A stretch of 18,239 nucleotides of DNA, taken from the NCBI GenBank assembly GCA_902479135.1, contig CABSNU010000027.1, forward strand, positions 1 through 18,239, written 5' to 3'. Positions 6,505 through 14,070 of this stretch are shown one piece after another. A program made the position numbers and the translations under genes. The DNA comes from an uncultured Collinsella sp. GTDB taxonomy: Bacteria; Actinomycetota; Coriobacteriia; Coriobacteriales; Coriobacteriaceae. Below the pieces are notes generated by a model that saw nothing but the letters and a program-made list of their open reading frames with translations, searched no databases and had not been told where the DNA came from. Within the stretch, counting starts at the first letter, position 1. Every line of letters starts with the position of its first letter.

Positions 6505-6570
6505 GCAACCCACCGCGCCCCAACGACCGCGAACCATACCAGCACGTCAACCATCGAAAGGAAGCATTGC

Positions 6571-7257
6571 ATGATCGTCGCCATCGACGGCCCCGCCGGT
6601 TCCGGCAAGTCCACCATCGCCAAGGAGATCGCCCGCCAGCTGGGCTTTAACAAGCTCGACACGGGCGCAATGTACCGCGCCGTCACCTTCGCCGCGCTCG
6701 ACCGCGGCATTGACCTGGACGACGAGGCAGCCATCGACGCCCTCGCCGAGCAGATCGAAATCCGCTTTACCAACGGCACCGGCGAGGACACGCGCCTGAC
6801 CATTGACGGCCAGGACGCTTCGGCCGCCATCCGTACCCCGCAGGTCGACGCCAACGTGTCCAAGGTCTCGGCCTATCCGGGCGTGCGCGCCGCCATGCTC
6901 ATCCATCAGCGCCGTGCCGCCGAGGACCGCGATATCGTGGCCGAGGGTCGCGACATCGGAACCGTCGTGTTCCCTAACGCGCAGGTCAAGGTCTTCCTGA
7001 CAGCCGACCCGCGCGAGCGCGCCCGCCGCCGCGTGCTTCAGCGCCACCAAAACGATGCTCAGCCGCTCACGTCCGAGCAGCTCGAGGCCGAGGTCGACGA
7101 GACGCTCGACGCCCTTAAGCAGCGCGACAAGCTCGACAGCAGCCGCGAGGTCGCCCCGCTCGTGCCCGCCGAGGACGCCGTGCACGTCGACTCCACCGCC
7201 CACACCATCGACGAGGTCGTCTCGATAATCGAGGACCTCATCAACCAAAGGAGGTAG
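6571..7257 (+). CDS. cmk: Cytidylate kinase (CMP/dCMP kinase)
   Basis: Cmk phosphorylates CMP and dCMP to the diphosphates, recycling CMP released in phospholipid synthesis and RNA turnover. The 228-aa protein has the P-loop GPAGSGKS (7-14), the CMP-binding LDTGAMYRA segment (29-37) and the EGRDIGTVVFP motif (125-135), followed by the arginine-rich LID (DPRERARRR). Length is normal for the bacterial enzyme. The start follows AAAGGAAG. A 66-bp gap separates it from the pseudouridine synthase, without a recognisable promoter. The acyltransferase gene begins 3 bp after its stop codon, as in the cmk-plsC pairs of many Gram-positive bacteria. Confidence 0.96.
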   Translation: MIVAIDGPAGSGKSTIAKEIARQLGFNKLDTGAMYRAVTFAALDRGIDLDDEAAIDALAEQIEIRFTNGTGEDTRLTIDGQDASAAIRTPQVDANVSKVSAYPGVRAAMLIHQRRAAEDRDIVAEGRDIGTVVFPNAQVKVFLTADPRERARRRVLQRHQNDAQPLTSEQLEAEVDETLDALKQRDKLDSSREVAPLVPAEDAVHVDSTAHTIDEVVSIIEDLINQRR

Positions 7258-7260
7258 CCC

Positions 7261-7989
7261 ATGCGCCTGTTTAAGCAGACGCCCGAGGACTATTACAACG
7301 CCCCCTACGCCGAGTTTCCAGCGCTCATCCGCGGCACCGTCGTCGTAGTCATGGCCATCCTTTGGGCCTTCTCCAAGCTCATGTGGCGTTGGAAGGTCGA
7401 AGATGCCGATCTGCTGTTTGAGCGCGAGGACGGCCGCGGCAGCGTGGTCATCTGCAACCACACCTCGATGGCCGAGCTCTTGGCCGTGGAGACGGCGCTA
7501 TTCTTTGGGGGCCGCCGCATTCGTCCCATCTTTAAGTCCGAGTTCGCCAAGAGCAAGATTGTGCGCTGGGCCTTTAGCCGCGTTGGCGGCATCCCCGTAG
7601 AGCGCGGCACCGCCGACATGAAGTGCCTGCGCGCCGCTCAGCATGCGCTGCAGCGCGGCGAGGACGTCCTGATCTTTCCCGAGGGCACGCGCATCCGCTC
7701 GCGCGAGATCAAGCCCGAGGTCCACGGCGGTTTTGCGCTCATCGCTCAGATGGGCAAGGCGCCCGTTAACCCGCTCGCCATCTGCGGCTGGTCCGACATC
7801 ACGCCCGCGGGCAAAAAGCTCATGCGTCCCAAGAAATGCTGGATTCGTGCCGGCAAGGCCGTCTCGCTTTCGGACGCGCCGGCCGGACTTAAGCGCACGG
7901 AGCGCTTGGCCTGGTTTGAGTCCGAGGCCATGGACCGTGTCTATAAGATGCGCGACGACCTGTGCGCTGAGCACCCGGGCAGGTTCTAG
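7261..7989 (+). CDS. plsC: 1-acylglycerol-3-phosphate acyltransferase-like protein (PlsC family) with HX4E motif
   Basis: The family adds the second acyl chain to lysophosphatidic acid at the membrane. The 242-aa sequence shows an N-terminal hydrophobic segment (about 23-43), motif II GGIPVERGT (109-117), motif III FPEGTR (139-144) and the late PVNP element (168-171). Motif I is unusual: it reads NHTSMAE (66-72), so the catalytic His67 is followed four residues later by Glu72 instead of the nearly universal Asp. AAAGGAGGT immediately precedes the gene, overlapping the end of cmk. With gpsA and plsY downstream, the likely role is phosphatidic acid synthesis, but the changed dyad leaves activity or substrate uncertain. 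Confidence 0.88.
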   Translation: MRLFKQTPEDYYNAPYAEFPALIRGTVVVVMAILWAFSKLMWRWKVEDADLLFEREDGRGSVVICNHTSMAELLAVETALFFGGRRIRPIFKSEFAKSKIVRWAFSRVGGIPVERGTADMKCLRAAQHALQRGEDVLIFPEGTRIRSREIKPEVHGGFALIAQMGKAPVNPLAICGWSDITPAGKKLMRPKKCWIRAGKAVSLSDAPAGLKRTERLAWFESEAMDRVYKMRDDLCAEHPGRF

Positions 7990-7991
7990 CC

Positions 7992-8891
7992 ATGAGCGAA
8001 AACGTGACGAACACCGCCGCGGCTGCGCCCGATCAGGACGGCGCGCCCACCATCGAGATTGCAGCTCACGCCGGCACCTGCTACGGCGTACAGCGCGCGC
8101 TCGATATGGCATTGGCGGCCGCCCCGCAGGCGGAGGAGAACGCTCAGGTCCACACCCTGGGTCCGCTCATCCATAACCCCATCGTGGTGCGCGAGCTTGC
8201 CGAAGCGGGCGTCGGTCTGGCCGAGACCCTAGACGATGCCGCATCGGGCACCGTGATCATCCGCGCCCACGGCGTGGTGCCGCAGGTGATCGATGCCGCA
8301 CGCGAGCGTGGCCTCAACGTGGTCGACGCCACCTGCCCCTACGTGAAAAAAGTTCACGTGGCGGCGGAGCGCCTGGTACGCGAGGGCTACCGTGTGGTGG
8401 TCGTAGGCGAGCCGGGCCACCCCGAAGTCGAGGGCATCCTGGGCCACGCCGGCGATGACGCGCAGGTCGTGAGCTGTGCCGCCGACGCCGATGCCCTGCC
8501 GCTCAAGGGCAAGGTGGGTCTGGTTGTGCAGACCACCCAGACCGCACAGAACTTGGCCGAGGTCGTGGCAGCTATCACCCCGCGTGTGCAGGAACTGCGC
8601 GTGATCAACACCATCTGCGCTGCTACGAGCGAGCGCCAGCAGGCCGCCGCCGCACTTGCCAACCGCTGCGACTGCATGGTCGTCGTGGGCGGAAAGAACT
8701 CGGGCAATACCCGCCGCTTAGCACAGATCTGCGCCGATGCCTGCGAGCGCACGCATCATGTCGAGGAGGCAAGCGAGCTCGAGGCCGCGTGGTTTACCGA
8801 CGCACGCCACATCGGCATCACCGCCGGAGCCTCCACCCCGCAAGAACACATCGAACGCGCCGTCACGCGCATCAAGGAGCTTTGCCGCTAA
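7992..8891 (+). CDS. ispH: 4-hydroxy-3-methylbut-2-enyl diphosphate reductase
   Basis: IspH (LytB) performs the last step of the MEP isoprenoid pathway, reducing HMBPP to IPP and DMAPP with an iron-sulfur cluster. The three cluster cysteines are in expected contexts: AGTCYGV (Cys30), DATCPYVKKVH (Cys115) and INTICAATSERQ (Cys209). Substrate-contact motifs are present: HNP (61-63), RAHG (91-94), GHPEVEG (142-148) and KNSGNTRRL (235-243). The 299-aa protein has a 20-residue N-terminal extension before the conserved fold. There is no C-terminal S1 fusion, unlike the IspH-RpsA proteins of some Clostridia. The ribosome site is weak (2-bp gap after plsC), suggesting translational coupling. Confidence 0.96.
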   Translation: MSENVTNTAAAAPDQDGAPTIEIAAHAGTCYGVQRALDMALAAAPQAEENAQVHTLGPLIHNPIVVRELAEAGVGLAETLDDAASGTVIIRAHGVVPQVIDAARERGLNVVDATCPYVKKVHVAAERLVREGYRVVVVGEPGHPEVEGILGHAGDDAQVVSCAADADALPLKGKVGLVVQTTQTAQNLAEVVAAITPRVQELRVINTICAATSERQQAAAALANRCDCMVVVGGKNSGNTRRLAQICADACERTHHVEEASELEAAWFTDARHIGITAGASTPQEHIERAVTRIKELCR

Positions 8892-8893
8892 TC

Positions 8894-10336
8894 ATGGACC
8901 AGACCGTACCCGCATACGCCACCGAGGTGGCCGATTACGGGCGCAGCCGCGACCCCGAGCCGGGTGAGGGCGCGCTCGTAAAGAACGTGCGTCCCGAATC
9001 GCCCGCGTGGGATGTGGGTATCGAGCCGGGCATGCGCGTGCTCACGGTTAACGGCGAGCAGCTGACCGATATGATCGTGTGGCTCTGGGAGGCCGACGAC
9101 GACACCGTCGATCTGGAGGTATTCGATCCGCGCGACGGCACCGTCACCCCCGTCGAGCTCGATCGCTTTCCCGGCGAGGACTGGGGTCTGGAGTTCGATG
9201 GCCCCATCTTCGACGGCATGCGTACCTGCGTTAACGCCTGCGTGTTCTGCTTTATGACGATGCTCCCCAAGGGCGGCCGCTCCACGCTCTATATTCGCGA
9301 TGACGACTACCGTCTGAGCTTTTTGCAGGGCAACTTTGTCACACTCACCAACCTCACCGACGAGGACGTGCAAAACGTCATCCAACGCAACATGAGCCCC
9401 ATGAACGTGTCAGTCCACGCCGTGAGCCCCGACGTCCGCCGCCGCATGATGGGGCGCAACGCCCAGCGCGGTATGGACGTGCTCGAGGCCATCATGGCCG
9501 CCGGCATCGAGATTCACGCGCAGATCGTGCTGTGCCCCGGCATGAACGACGGCGAGGAGCTTCAAAAGACCCTGCGCTATTGCGAGGAGCACGAGCAGAT
9601 CACGAGCCTGGGCATCGTGCCGCTGGGCTTTACCAAGCACCAGAACCGATTTACCTGGTCATACAGCGACAAACCTGAGCTCGCGCGCGAGACCATCGCC
9701 ATGATCAGGCCCTTCCAGGACCGTGCCTTCGAGCGCTTTGGCCGCCACACCTTCCAGATGAGCGACGAGTTCTACCTGGATGCCGGCATCGAGCCGCCCG
9801 AGGCAGACTTTTACGACGGCTACCCGCAGTACTACGACGGCATCGGCATGATACGCTCGTATCTGGACGAGACCGACGACGCGCTTGCCGCCGACGCCGA
9901 GCGTCTGGCCCGCGTCCGCGCTGGTATCGCCGAGCGCAACCAGCGCCTTCTGTGCCTCTCCGGCGCCAGCGCGCGCGACACCGTGGCGCGCTTTGTGGAG
10001 TCGCCGCATGGTCTCGGCGGCACTGTCACGGCCATCAAGAACCGCTACTTTGGCGGCAACGTGGACGTGACCGGCCTCATCGTCGCGAGCGATATCCTGG
10101 AGCAGCTGCCGCAAGACCTGTCGGGGGTTATGCTCTTTGTGCCTAAGCTCATGTTCAACGCTGACGGCATGACGCTTGACGAGTATCATCGTGACGATTT
10201 ACTCGCAAGCCTTACCAGTCGCGGCGCCGAGGTTCATGTGGTGTCGACCATGCCTCATGAGCTGCTCGATACCCTGGAGCACATCCTTGGCATTGTGCCT
10301 GCCGACTCTACTAATTCCGCTGACCCTATCCATTAA
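8894..10336 (+). CDS. DUF512 family PDZ/radical-SAM protein of unknown function
   Basis: The 480-aa protein has a PDZ-like N-terminus (about 27-90, with VRPESPAWDVGIEPGMRVLTVNG), then a radical-SAM-type cluster motif CVNACVFC (Cys112, Cys116, Cys119; CxxxCxxC), then the family-typical DDDYRLSFLQGNFVTLTN stretch. The C-terminal DUF512 region (about 350-460) includes GNVDVTGLIVASDI. This matches the conserved DUF512 family, whose reaction and substrate are, to my knowledge, not established. I chose ATG 8894, 2 bp after ispH; the longer in-frame start at 8789 would add residues encoded inside ispH with no family resemblance. The nearest AAGGAG is 14 bp upstream, so translation probably depends on coupling. 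It sits directly before der, a linkage I recall from Clostridia and Coriobacteria. Confidence 0.9.
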   Translation: MDQTVPAYATEVADYGRSRDPEPGEGALVKNVRPESPAWDVGIEPGMRVLTVNGEQLTDMIVWLWEADDDTVDLEVFDPRDGTVTPVELDRFPGEDWGLEFDGPIFDGMRTCVNACVFCFMTMLPKGGRSTLYIRDDDYRLSFLQGNFVTLTNLTDEDVQNVIQRNMSPMNVSVHAVSPDVRRRMMGRNAQRGMDVLEAIMAAGIEIHAQIVLCPGMNDGEELQKTLRYCEEHEQITSLGIVPLGFTKHQNRFTWSYSDKPELARETIAMIRPFQDRAFERFGRHTFQMSDEFYLDAGIEPPEADFYDGYPQYYDGIGMIRSYLDETDDALAADAERLARVRAGIAERNQRLLCLSGASARDTVARFVESPHGLGGTVTAIKNRYFGGNVDVTGLIVASDILEQLPQDLSGVMLFVPKLMFNADGMTLDEYHRDDLLASLTSRGAEVHVVSTMPHELLDTLEHILGIVPADSTNSADPIH

Positions 10337-10346
10337 AGGAGAGCAG

Positions 10347-11681
10347 ATGAAACCTATCGTCGCCGTCGTCGGACGCCCCAACGTGGGCAAGTCCACGCTC
10401 GTCAACCGCCTGGCCCAGACCTCGGACGCCATCGTCCATGAGTCCCGCGGCGTCACGCGCGACCGCTCATACCACACGGCCGATTGGAACGGCCGTGAGT
10501 TCACCATCGTCGACACGGGCGGTATCGAGCCGCTCAAGAGCGACGACGTCTTTGCCACGTCCATCCGCGATCAGGCGCTCGCCGCCGCCGAGGAAGCCGC
10601 CGTCATCCTGTTTGTGGTCGACGGCCGCACCGGCGTCACCGAGGAGGACGAGTCGGTCGCTCGCATGCTCAAGCGCTGCGACAAGCCGGTCTTTCTGCTG
10701 GTAAACAAGCTCGACAACCCCGAACGCGAGAACGACAGCATCTGGGAGTTCTATTCGCTCGGCATCGGTGAGCCCACGCCCCTCTCGGCCCTGCATGGCC
10801 ACGGCACGGGCGACCTGCTCGACGACATCGTGGCCCTGCTTCCGGAGGAAGAGGACGAGGTCGCCGATGAGTTCCCTGATGCGCTGAACGTCGCTATCAT
10901 CGGCCGCCCCAATGCCGGTAAGTCGTCGCTGTTCAACCGCATTCTGGGCGCCGACCGTTCTATCGTGTCCAACATTGCCGGCACGACGCGCGACGCCATC
11001 GATACCGTCGTGGAGCGCAACGGCAAGCACTACCGCATGGTCGACACCGCGGGTATTCGCAAGAAGAGCACCGTGTACGAGAACATCGAGTACTACTCGA
11101 TGGTCCGCGGCCTGCGCGCCATCGACCGCGCCGACGTGGCGCTGCTCGTCGTCGACGCCTCCGTGGGCGTTACCGAACAGGACCAGAAGGTCATGGGCTT
11201 GGCCATCGAGCGTGGCTGCGCCATCGTGGTGCTGCTCAACAAGTGGGACCTGCTCGATGACGGCCGCAAGCGCGAGGCCTGCATGGAGACCGTCGACCGC
11301 CGTCTGGGCGTCATGGCTCCCTGGGCCCAGTACCTGCGCATCTCTGCCCTCACTGGCCGCAGCGTCGAGAAGATCTGGGCGATGGTCGACGCCGCTGAGA
11401 AGACGCGCTCGCAAAAGATCACTACCTCGCGCCTCAACACCTTCCTCACCGACCTGCGCGAGTTCGGCCACACCGTGGTGGACGGCAAGCGCCGCCTGCG
11501 CATGCACTACGTGACTCAGACGGGCATCAACCCGCCGACGTTTACGTTCTTCGTCAACCACAGCGACCTGGTCAACGACACCTACCAGCGCTACGTGGAG
11601 AACCGCATGCGCTCGACCTTCGATTTTGCCGGCACGCCCATTCGACTCTTCTTTAGGAAGAAGGAGCAAAAGGATGCATAA
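10347..11681 (+). CDS. der: Ribosome biogenesis GTPase Der (EngA)
   Basis: Der is an essential double GTPase that helps assemble the 50S subunit. The 444-aa protein has two G domains. G1 boxes are GRPNVGKS (9-16) and GRPNAGKS (186-193); G3 boxes DTGG (56-59) and DTAG (233-236); G4 boxes NKLD (120-123) and NKWD (298-301). A C-terminal KH-like domain (about 350-444) ends with GTPIRLFFRKKEQ. An acidic linker (167-176) separates the G domains. I used ATG 10347 behind AAAGGAGAG; the longer open frame upstream lies inside the DUF512 gene. The end overlaps plsY by 8 bp. Confidence 0.97.
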   Translation: MKPIVAVVGRPNVGKSTLVNRLAQTSDAIVHESRGVTRDRSYHTADWNGREFTIVDTGGIEPLKSDDVFATSIRDQALAAAEEAAVILFVVDGRTGVTEEDESVARMLKRCDKPVFLLVNKLDNPERENDSIWEFYSLGIGEPTPLSALHGHGTGDLLDDIVALLPEEEDEVADEFPDALNVAIIGRPNAGKSSLFNRILGADRSIVSNIAGTTRDAIDTVVERNGKHYRMVDTAGIRKKSTVYENIEYYSMVRGLRAIDRADVALLVVDASVGVTEQDQKVMGLAIERGCAIVVLLNKWDLLDDGRKREACMETVDRRLGVMAPWAQYLRISALTGRSVEKIWAMVDAAEKTRSQKITTSRLNTFLTDLREFGHTVVDGKRRLRMHYVTQTGINPPTFTFFVNHSDLVNDTYQRYVENRMRSTFDFAGTPIRLFFRKKEQKDA

Positions 11682-12357
11682 TCCGATTCTGCTGACCGCC
11701 ATCTGCGCCGTGGTCTCGTTCTTTATCGGAGCGATTCCGTTTGGCCTGATCCTGGGCCGCGTGTTCAACCACACCGACATTCGCAAGGCGGGCTCCGGCA
11801 ACATCGGCACCACCAACGCTCTGCGTGTGGCCGGCCCCAAGGTGGCCGCGCTCACGCTGCTGCTCGACTGCCTTAAGGGCGCCATCTGCGTCCTTATCGC
11901 GCGTCCGCTCATCGCGAGCGTGGGCTATGGCTTCCCCGTAAGCATCATGGCGCCCGGAGCCCCCGGCGACTGGATGCTCGGTGTCATCTGCCTGGCAGCG
12001 GTGTGGGGCCACATCTTCTCGCCCTACCTCAACTTCCATGGTGGCAAGGGTATTGCCGTGGGCCTGGGCGTCATCCTCGCCTGGTACTGGCCCATTGGCC
12101 TGTCGCTGCTGGGCATGTTTATCGTGGCCGTTGCCATCACCAAATACGTGTCGGTGGGCTCACTTGCCGCCGCCATCGGTCTTCCCATCGCCTCTTGTGC
12201 GGTCTTTCCGTACAGCAGCCTGGGCCTCAAGTTTTGCATGGCGCTGATCGGCATCACCGTGGTGTGGGCCCATCGTGCGAACATCAAAAAGCTCATGGCC
12301 GGTAAGGAGTCCAAGCTCTCGTTTACCAAGCGCGTCACCGAGCCCGACGATAAGTAG
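11674..12357 (+). CDS. plsY: Glycerol-3-phosphate acyltransferase PlsY
   Basis: PlsY transfers an acyl group from acyl-phosphate to glycerol-3-phosphate, the first committed step of phospholipid synthesis in most bacteria. The 227-aa integral membrane protein shows the three family motifs: AGSGNIGTTNALR (39-51, with Thr46 where Ala is usual), FHGGKG (121-126), and HRANIKKLMAGKE (200-212). At least five hydrophobic spans alternate with these loops. I used ATG 11674, behind AAGGAG, which overlaps the der stop by 8 bp. The longer reading frame upstream is inside der. PlsX, which makes the acyl-phosphate donor, is not in this window. Confidence 0.95.
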   Translation: MHNPILLTAICAVVSFFIGAIPFGLILGRVFNHTDIRKAGSGNIGTTNALRVAGPKVAALTLLLDCLKGAICVLIARPLIASVGYGFPVSIMAPGAPGDWMLGVICLAAVWGHIFSPYLNFHGGKGIAVGLGVILAWYWPIGLSLLGMFIVAVAITKYVSVGSLAAAIGLPIASCAVFPYSSLGLKFCMALIGITVVWAHRANIKKLMAGKESKLSFTKRVTEPDDK

Positions 12358-12366
12358 GAGAGAGTC

Positions 12367-13374
12367 ATGAATGTTGCGCTGATTGGCTCCGGCTCCTGGG
12401 GAACCGCCGTCGCCGGCCTTGCCGCCGCGCGAGCCGAGCACGTGACCATGTGGGCCCATAGCGAGCAGACCGCCGTCGGCATCAATGGCGAGCACCGTAA
12501 TCCTCGCTACCTAGTGGACTATGAACTGCCGACCAATGTTGTTGCCACGACGGATCTGGCGCAGGCACTCAAAGGCACCGATGCCATCATCTTTGCCGTT
12601 CCTTCGACGCACCTGCGCAGCGTGTGCCACCAGGCCGCGCCCTTTATCGCCGCCGATACCCCGGTGCTCTGCCTCACCAAGGGCATCGAGCCCGAGTCCG
12701 GCCTGCTCATGAGCGAGGTCATCGCCAGCGAGATCGGCAACGAGGCACGTGTTGCGGCGCTCTCGGGCCCCAACCATGCCGAGGAAATCTGCCGCGGCGG
12801 GCTTTCTGCCGCCGTCATCGCCAGCGAAGACCCGCAGATAGGGGAGACCTTTAAGGAGCTGCTGCTTTCCACGGCCTTCCGCATCTACCTATCGCAGGAC
12901 ATGACCGGCGTCGAGGTTTGCGGCGCCATGAAGAACGTTATCGCCATCGTATGCGGCATCTCCGCGGGCTCGGGCGCGGGCGACAACACACTTGCCCTCA
13001 TCATGACGCGCGGCTTGGCCGAGATCAGCCGTCTGGTGCACGCCCGCGGCGGTCAAGCTATGACCTGCATGGGACTTGCCGGCATGGGCGACCTCATTGC
13101 CACCTGCACCTCGGAGCATTCGCGCAACCGTACCTTTGGCTACGAGTTTGCCCACGGCGTGTCGCTCGATGAGTACCAGACGCGCACGCATATGGTGGTG
13201 GAAGGCGCCGTCGCCGCCCGCAGCGTCAGCGAGCTCGCCCGTTCACTGGGCGTAGACATTCCGCTCACCTTTGCCGTGGAGCAAACGCTCTACAACGGTG
13301 TTACTTTGGATAGGGCGCTCGAGATTCTTACCGATCGCGTCCCCTCTCAAGAGTTCTACGGACTCACCGACTAG
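12367..13374 (+). CDS. gpsA: NAD(P)H-dependent glycerol-3-phosphate dehydrogenase
   Basis: GpsA reduces dihydroxyacetone phosphate to sn-glycerol-3-phosphate, the substrate of PlsY encoded 9 bp upstream. The 335-aa protein starts with the dinucleotide-binding loop GSGSWGTA (7-14). FAVPSTHLR, CLTKGIE (Lys105) and LSGPNHAEE follow. The catalytic lysine is in GAMKNVIAI (Lys189). The C-terminal substrate region includes GLAGMGDLIATCTSEHSRNR, a hallmark of the family. GGAG lies just before the ATG. Start, length and all key residues look normal. Confidence 0.97.
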   Translation: MNVALIGSGSWGTAVAGLAAARAEHVTMWAHSEQTAVGINGEHRNPRYLVDYELPTNVVATTDLAQALKGTDAIIFAVPSTHLRSVCHQAAPFIAADTPVLCLTKGIEPESGLLMSEVIASEIGNEARVAALSGPNHAEEICRGGLSAAVIASEDPQIGETFKELLLSTAFRIYLSQDMTGVEVCGAMKNVIAIVCGISAGSGAGDNTLALIMTRGLAEISRLVHARGGQAMTCMGLAGMGDLIATCTSEHSRNRTFGYEFAHGVSLDEYQTRTHMVVEGAVAARSVSELARSLGVDIPLTFAVEQTLYNGVTLDRALEILTDRVPSQEFYGLTD

Positions 13375-13392
13375 CGCAGAAAGGCTTCTACC

Positions 13393-14064
13393 ATGGGTTC
13401 CATTAAAATCGCTCCGTCCGTCCTTTCGGCCGATATGGCCAACCTCAAGGGAGAACTCGACAAGATCGCCGGCGCCGACTACGTGCACTTCGACGTCATG
13501 GACGGCCACTTTACCGGCAACCTCACCTTTGGCGTTGACATCCTCAAGGCCGTCAAGCGCTCCACCGATGTACCGGTCGACGCGCACCTCATGGTGTCGA
13601 ACCCCGACGAGACGGTCGATTGGTACGCCGACGCCGGTGCTGACATGATCACCGTGCACTACGAGGCTTCCACGCACCTGCACCGCACGCTCACGCATCT
13701 GCAGCAGCGCGGCGTCAAGGCCGGCGTCGTGCTCAACCCCGCCACCCCCGTGTGCGTGCTCGAGAGCATCATCGACGTTGTCGACATGGTGCTGCTCATG
13801 AGCGTGAACCCCGGCTTTGGCGGCCAGAGCTTTATTCCCGGTACCATTGCCAAACTGCACGAGCTCAAGGCCATGTGCGAGCGTCACGGCGTGTCGCCCC
13901 TGATCGAGGTCGACGGCGGCATCTCTTCCAAGAACATTGCCGAAGTCGTCAAGGCTGGCGCCAACGTGCTCGTTGCCGGTTCTGCCGTATTTAAGTCCGA
14001 AGATCCCGCCGCCGAGGTTGCACTGCTGCAGGAGCTGGGCAACGAGGCCGCACAGGAGGCATAA
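13393..14064 (+). CDS. rpe: Ribulose-phosphate 3-epimerase
   Basis: Rpe interconverts ribulose 5-phosphate and xylulose 5-phosphate in the pentose phosphate pathway. The 223-aa TIM-barrel protein has all family signatures: APSVLSAD (7-14), HFDVMDGHF (32-40, metal-binding His32 and catalytic Asp34), AHLMV (64-68), MSVNPGFGGQSF (136-147), and EVDGGI (172-177, catalytic Asp174), followed by NVLVAGSAVF in the phosphate-binding region. The ribosome site is a weak AAGG 12 bp upstream of the ATG. It has no obvious metabolic link to its neighbours and probably shares their transcript. Confidence 0.96.
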   Translation: MGSIKIAPSVLSADMANLKGELDKIAGADYVHFDVMDGHFTGNLTFGVDILKAVKRSTDVPVDAHLMVSNPDETVDWYADAGADMITVHYEASTHLHRTLTHLQQRGVKAGVVLNPATPVCVLESIIDVVDMVLLMSVNPGFGGQSFIPGTIAKLHELKAMCERHGVSPLIEVDGGISSKNIAEVVKAGANVLVAGSAVFKSEDPAAEVALLQELGNEAAQEA

Positions 14065-14070
14065 ACCCTT

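Noticed and set aside
6505..6570. Promoter or regulatory element in the gap before cmk
   Set aside because: Only a ribosome site is visible; no hexamer pair or hairpin stands out in the 66 bases.
10467..11912. 481-aa minus-strand open frame opposite der
   Set aside because: Shadow of der, whose GTPase motifs are unambiguous; no family features or ribosome site of its own.
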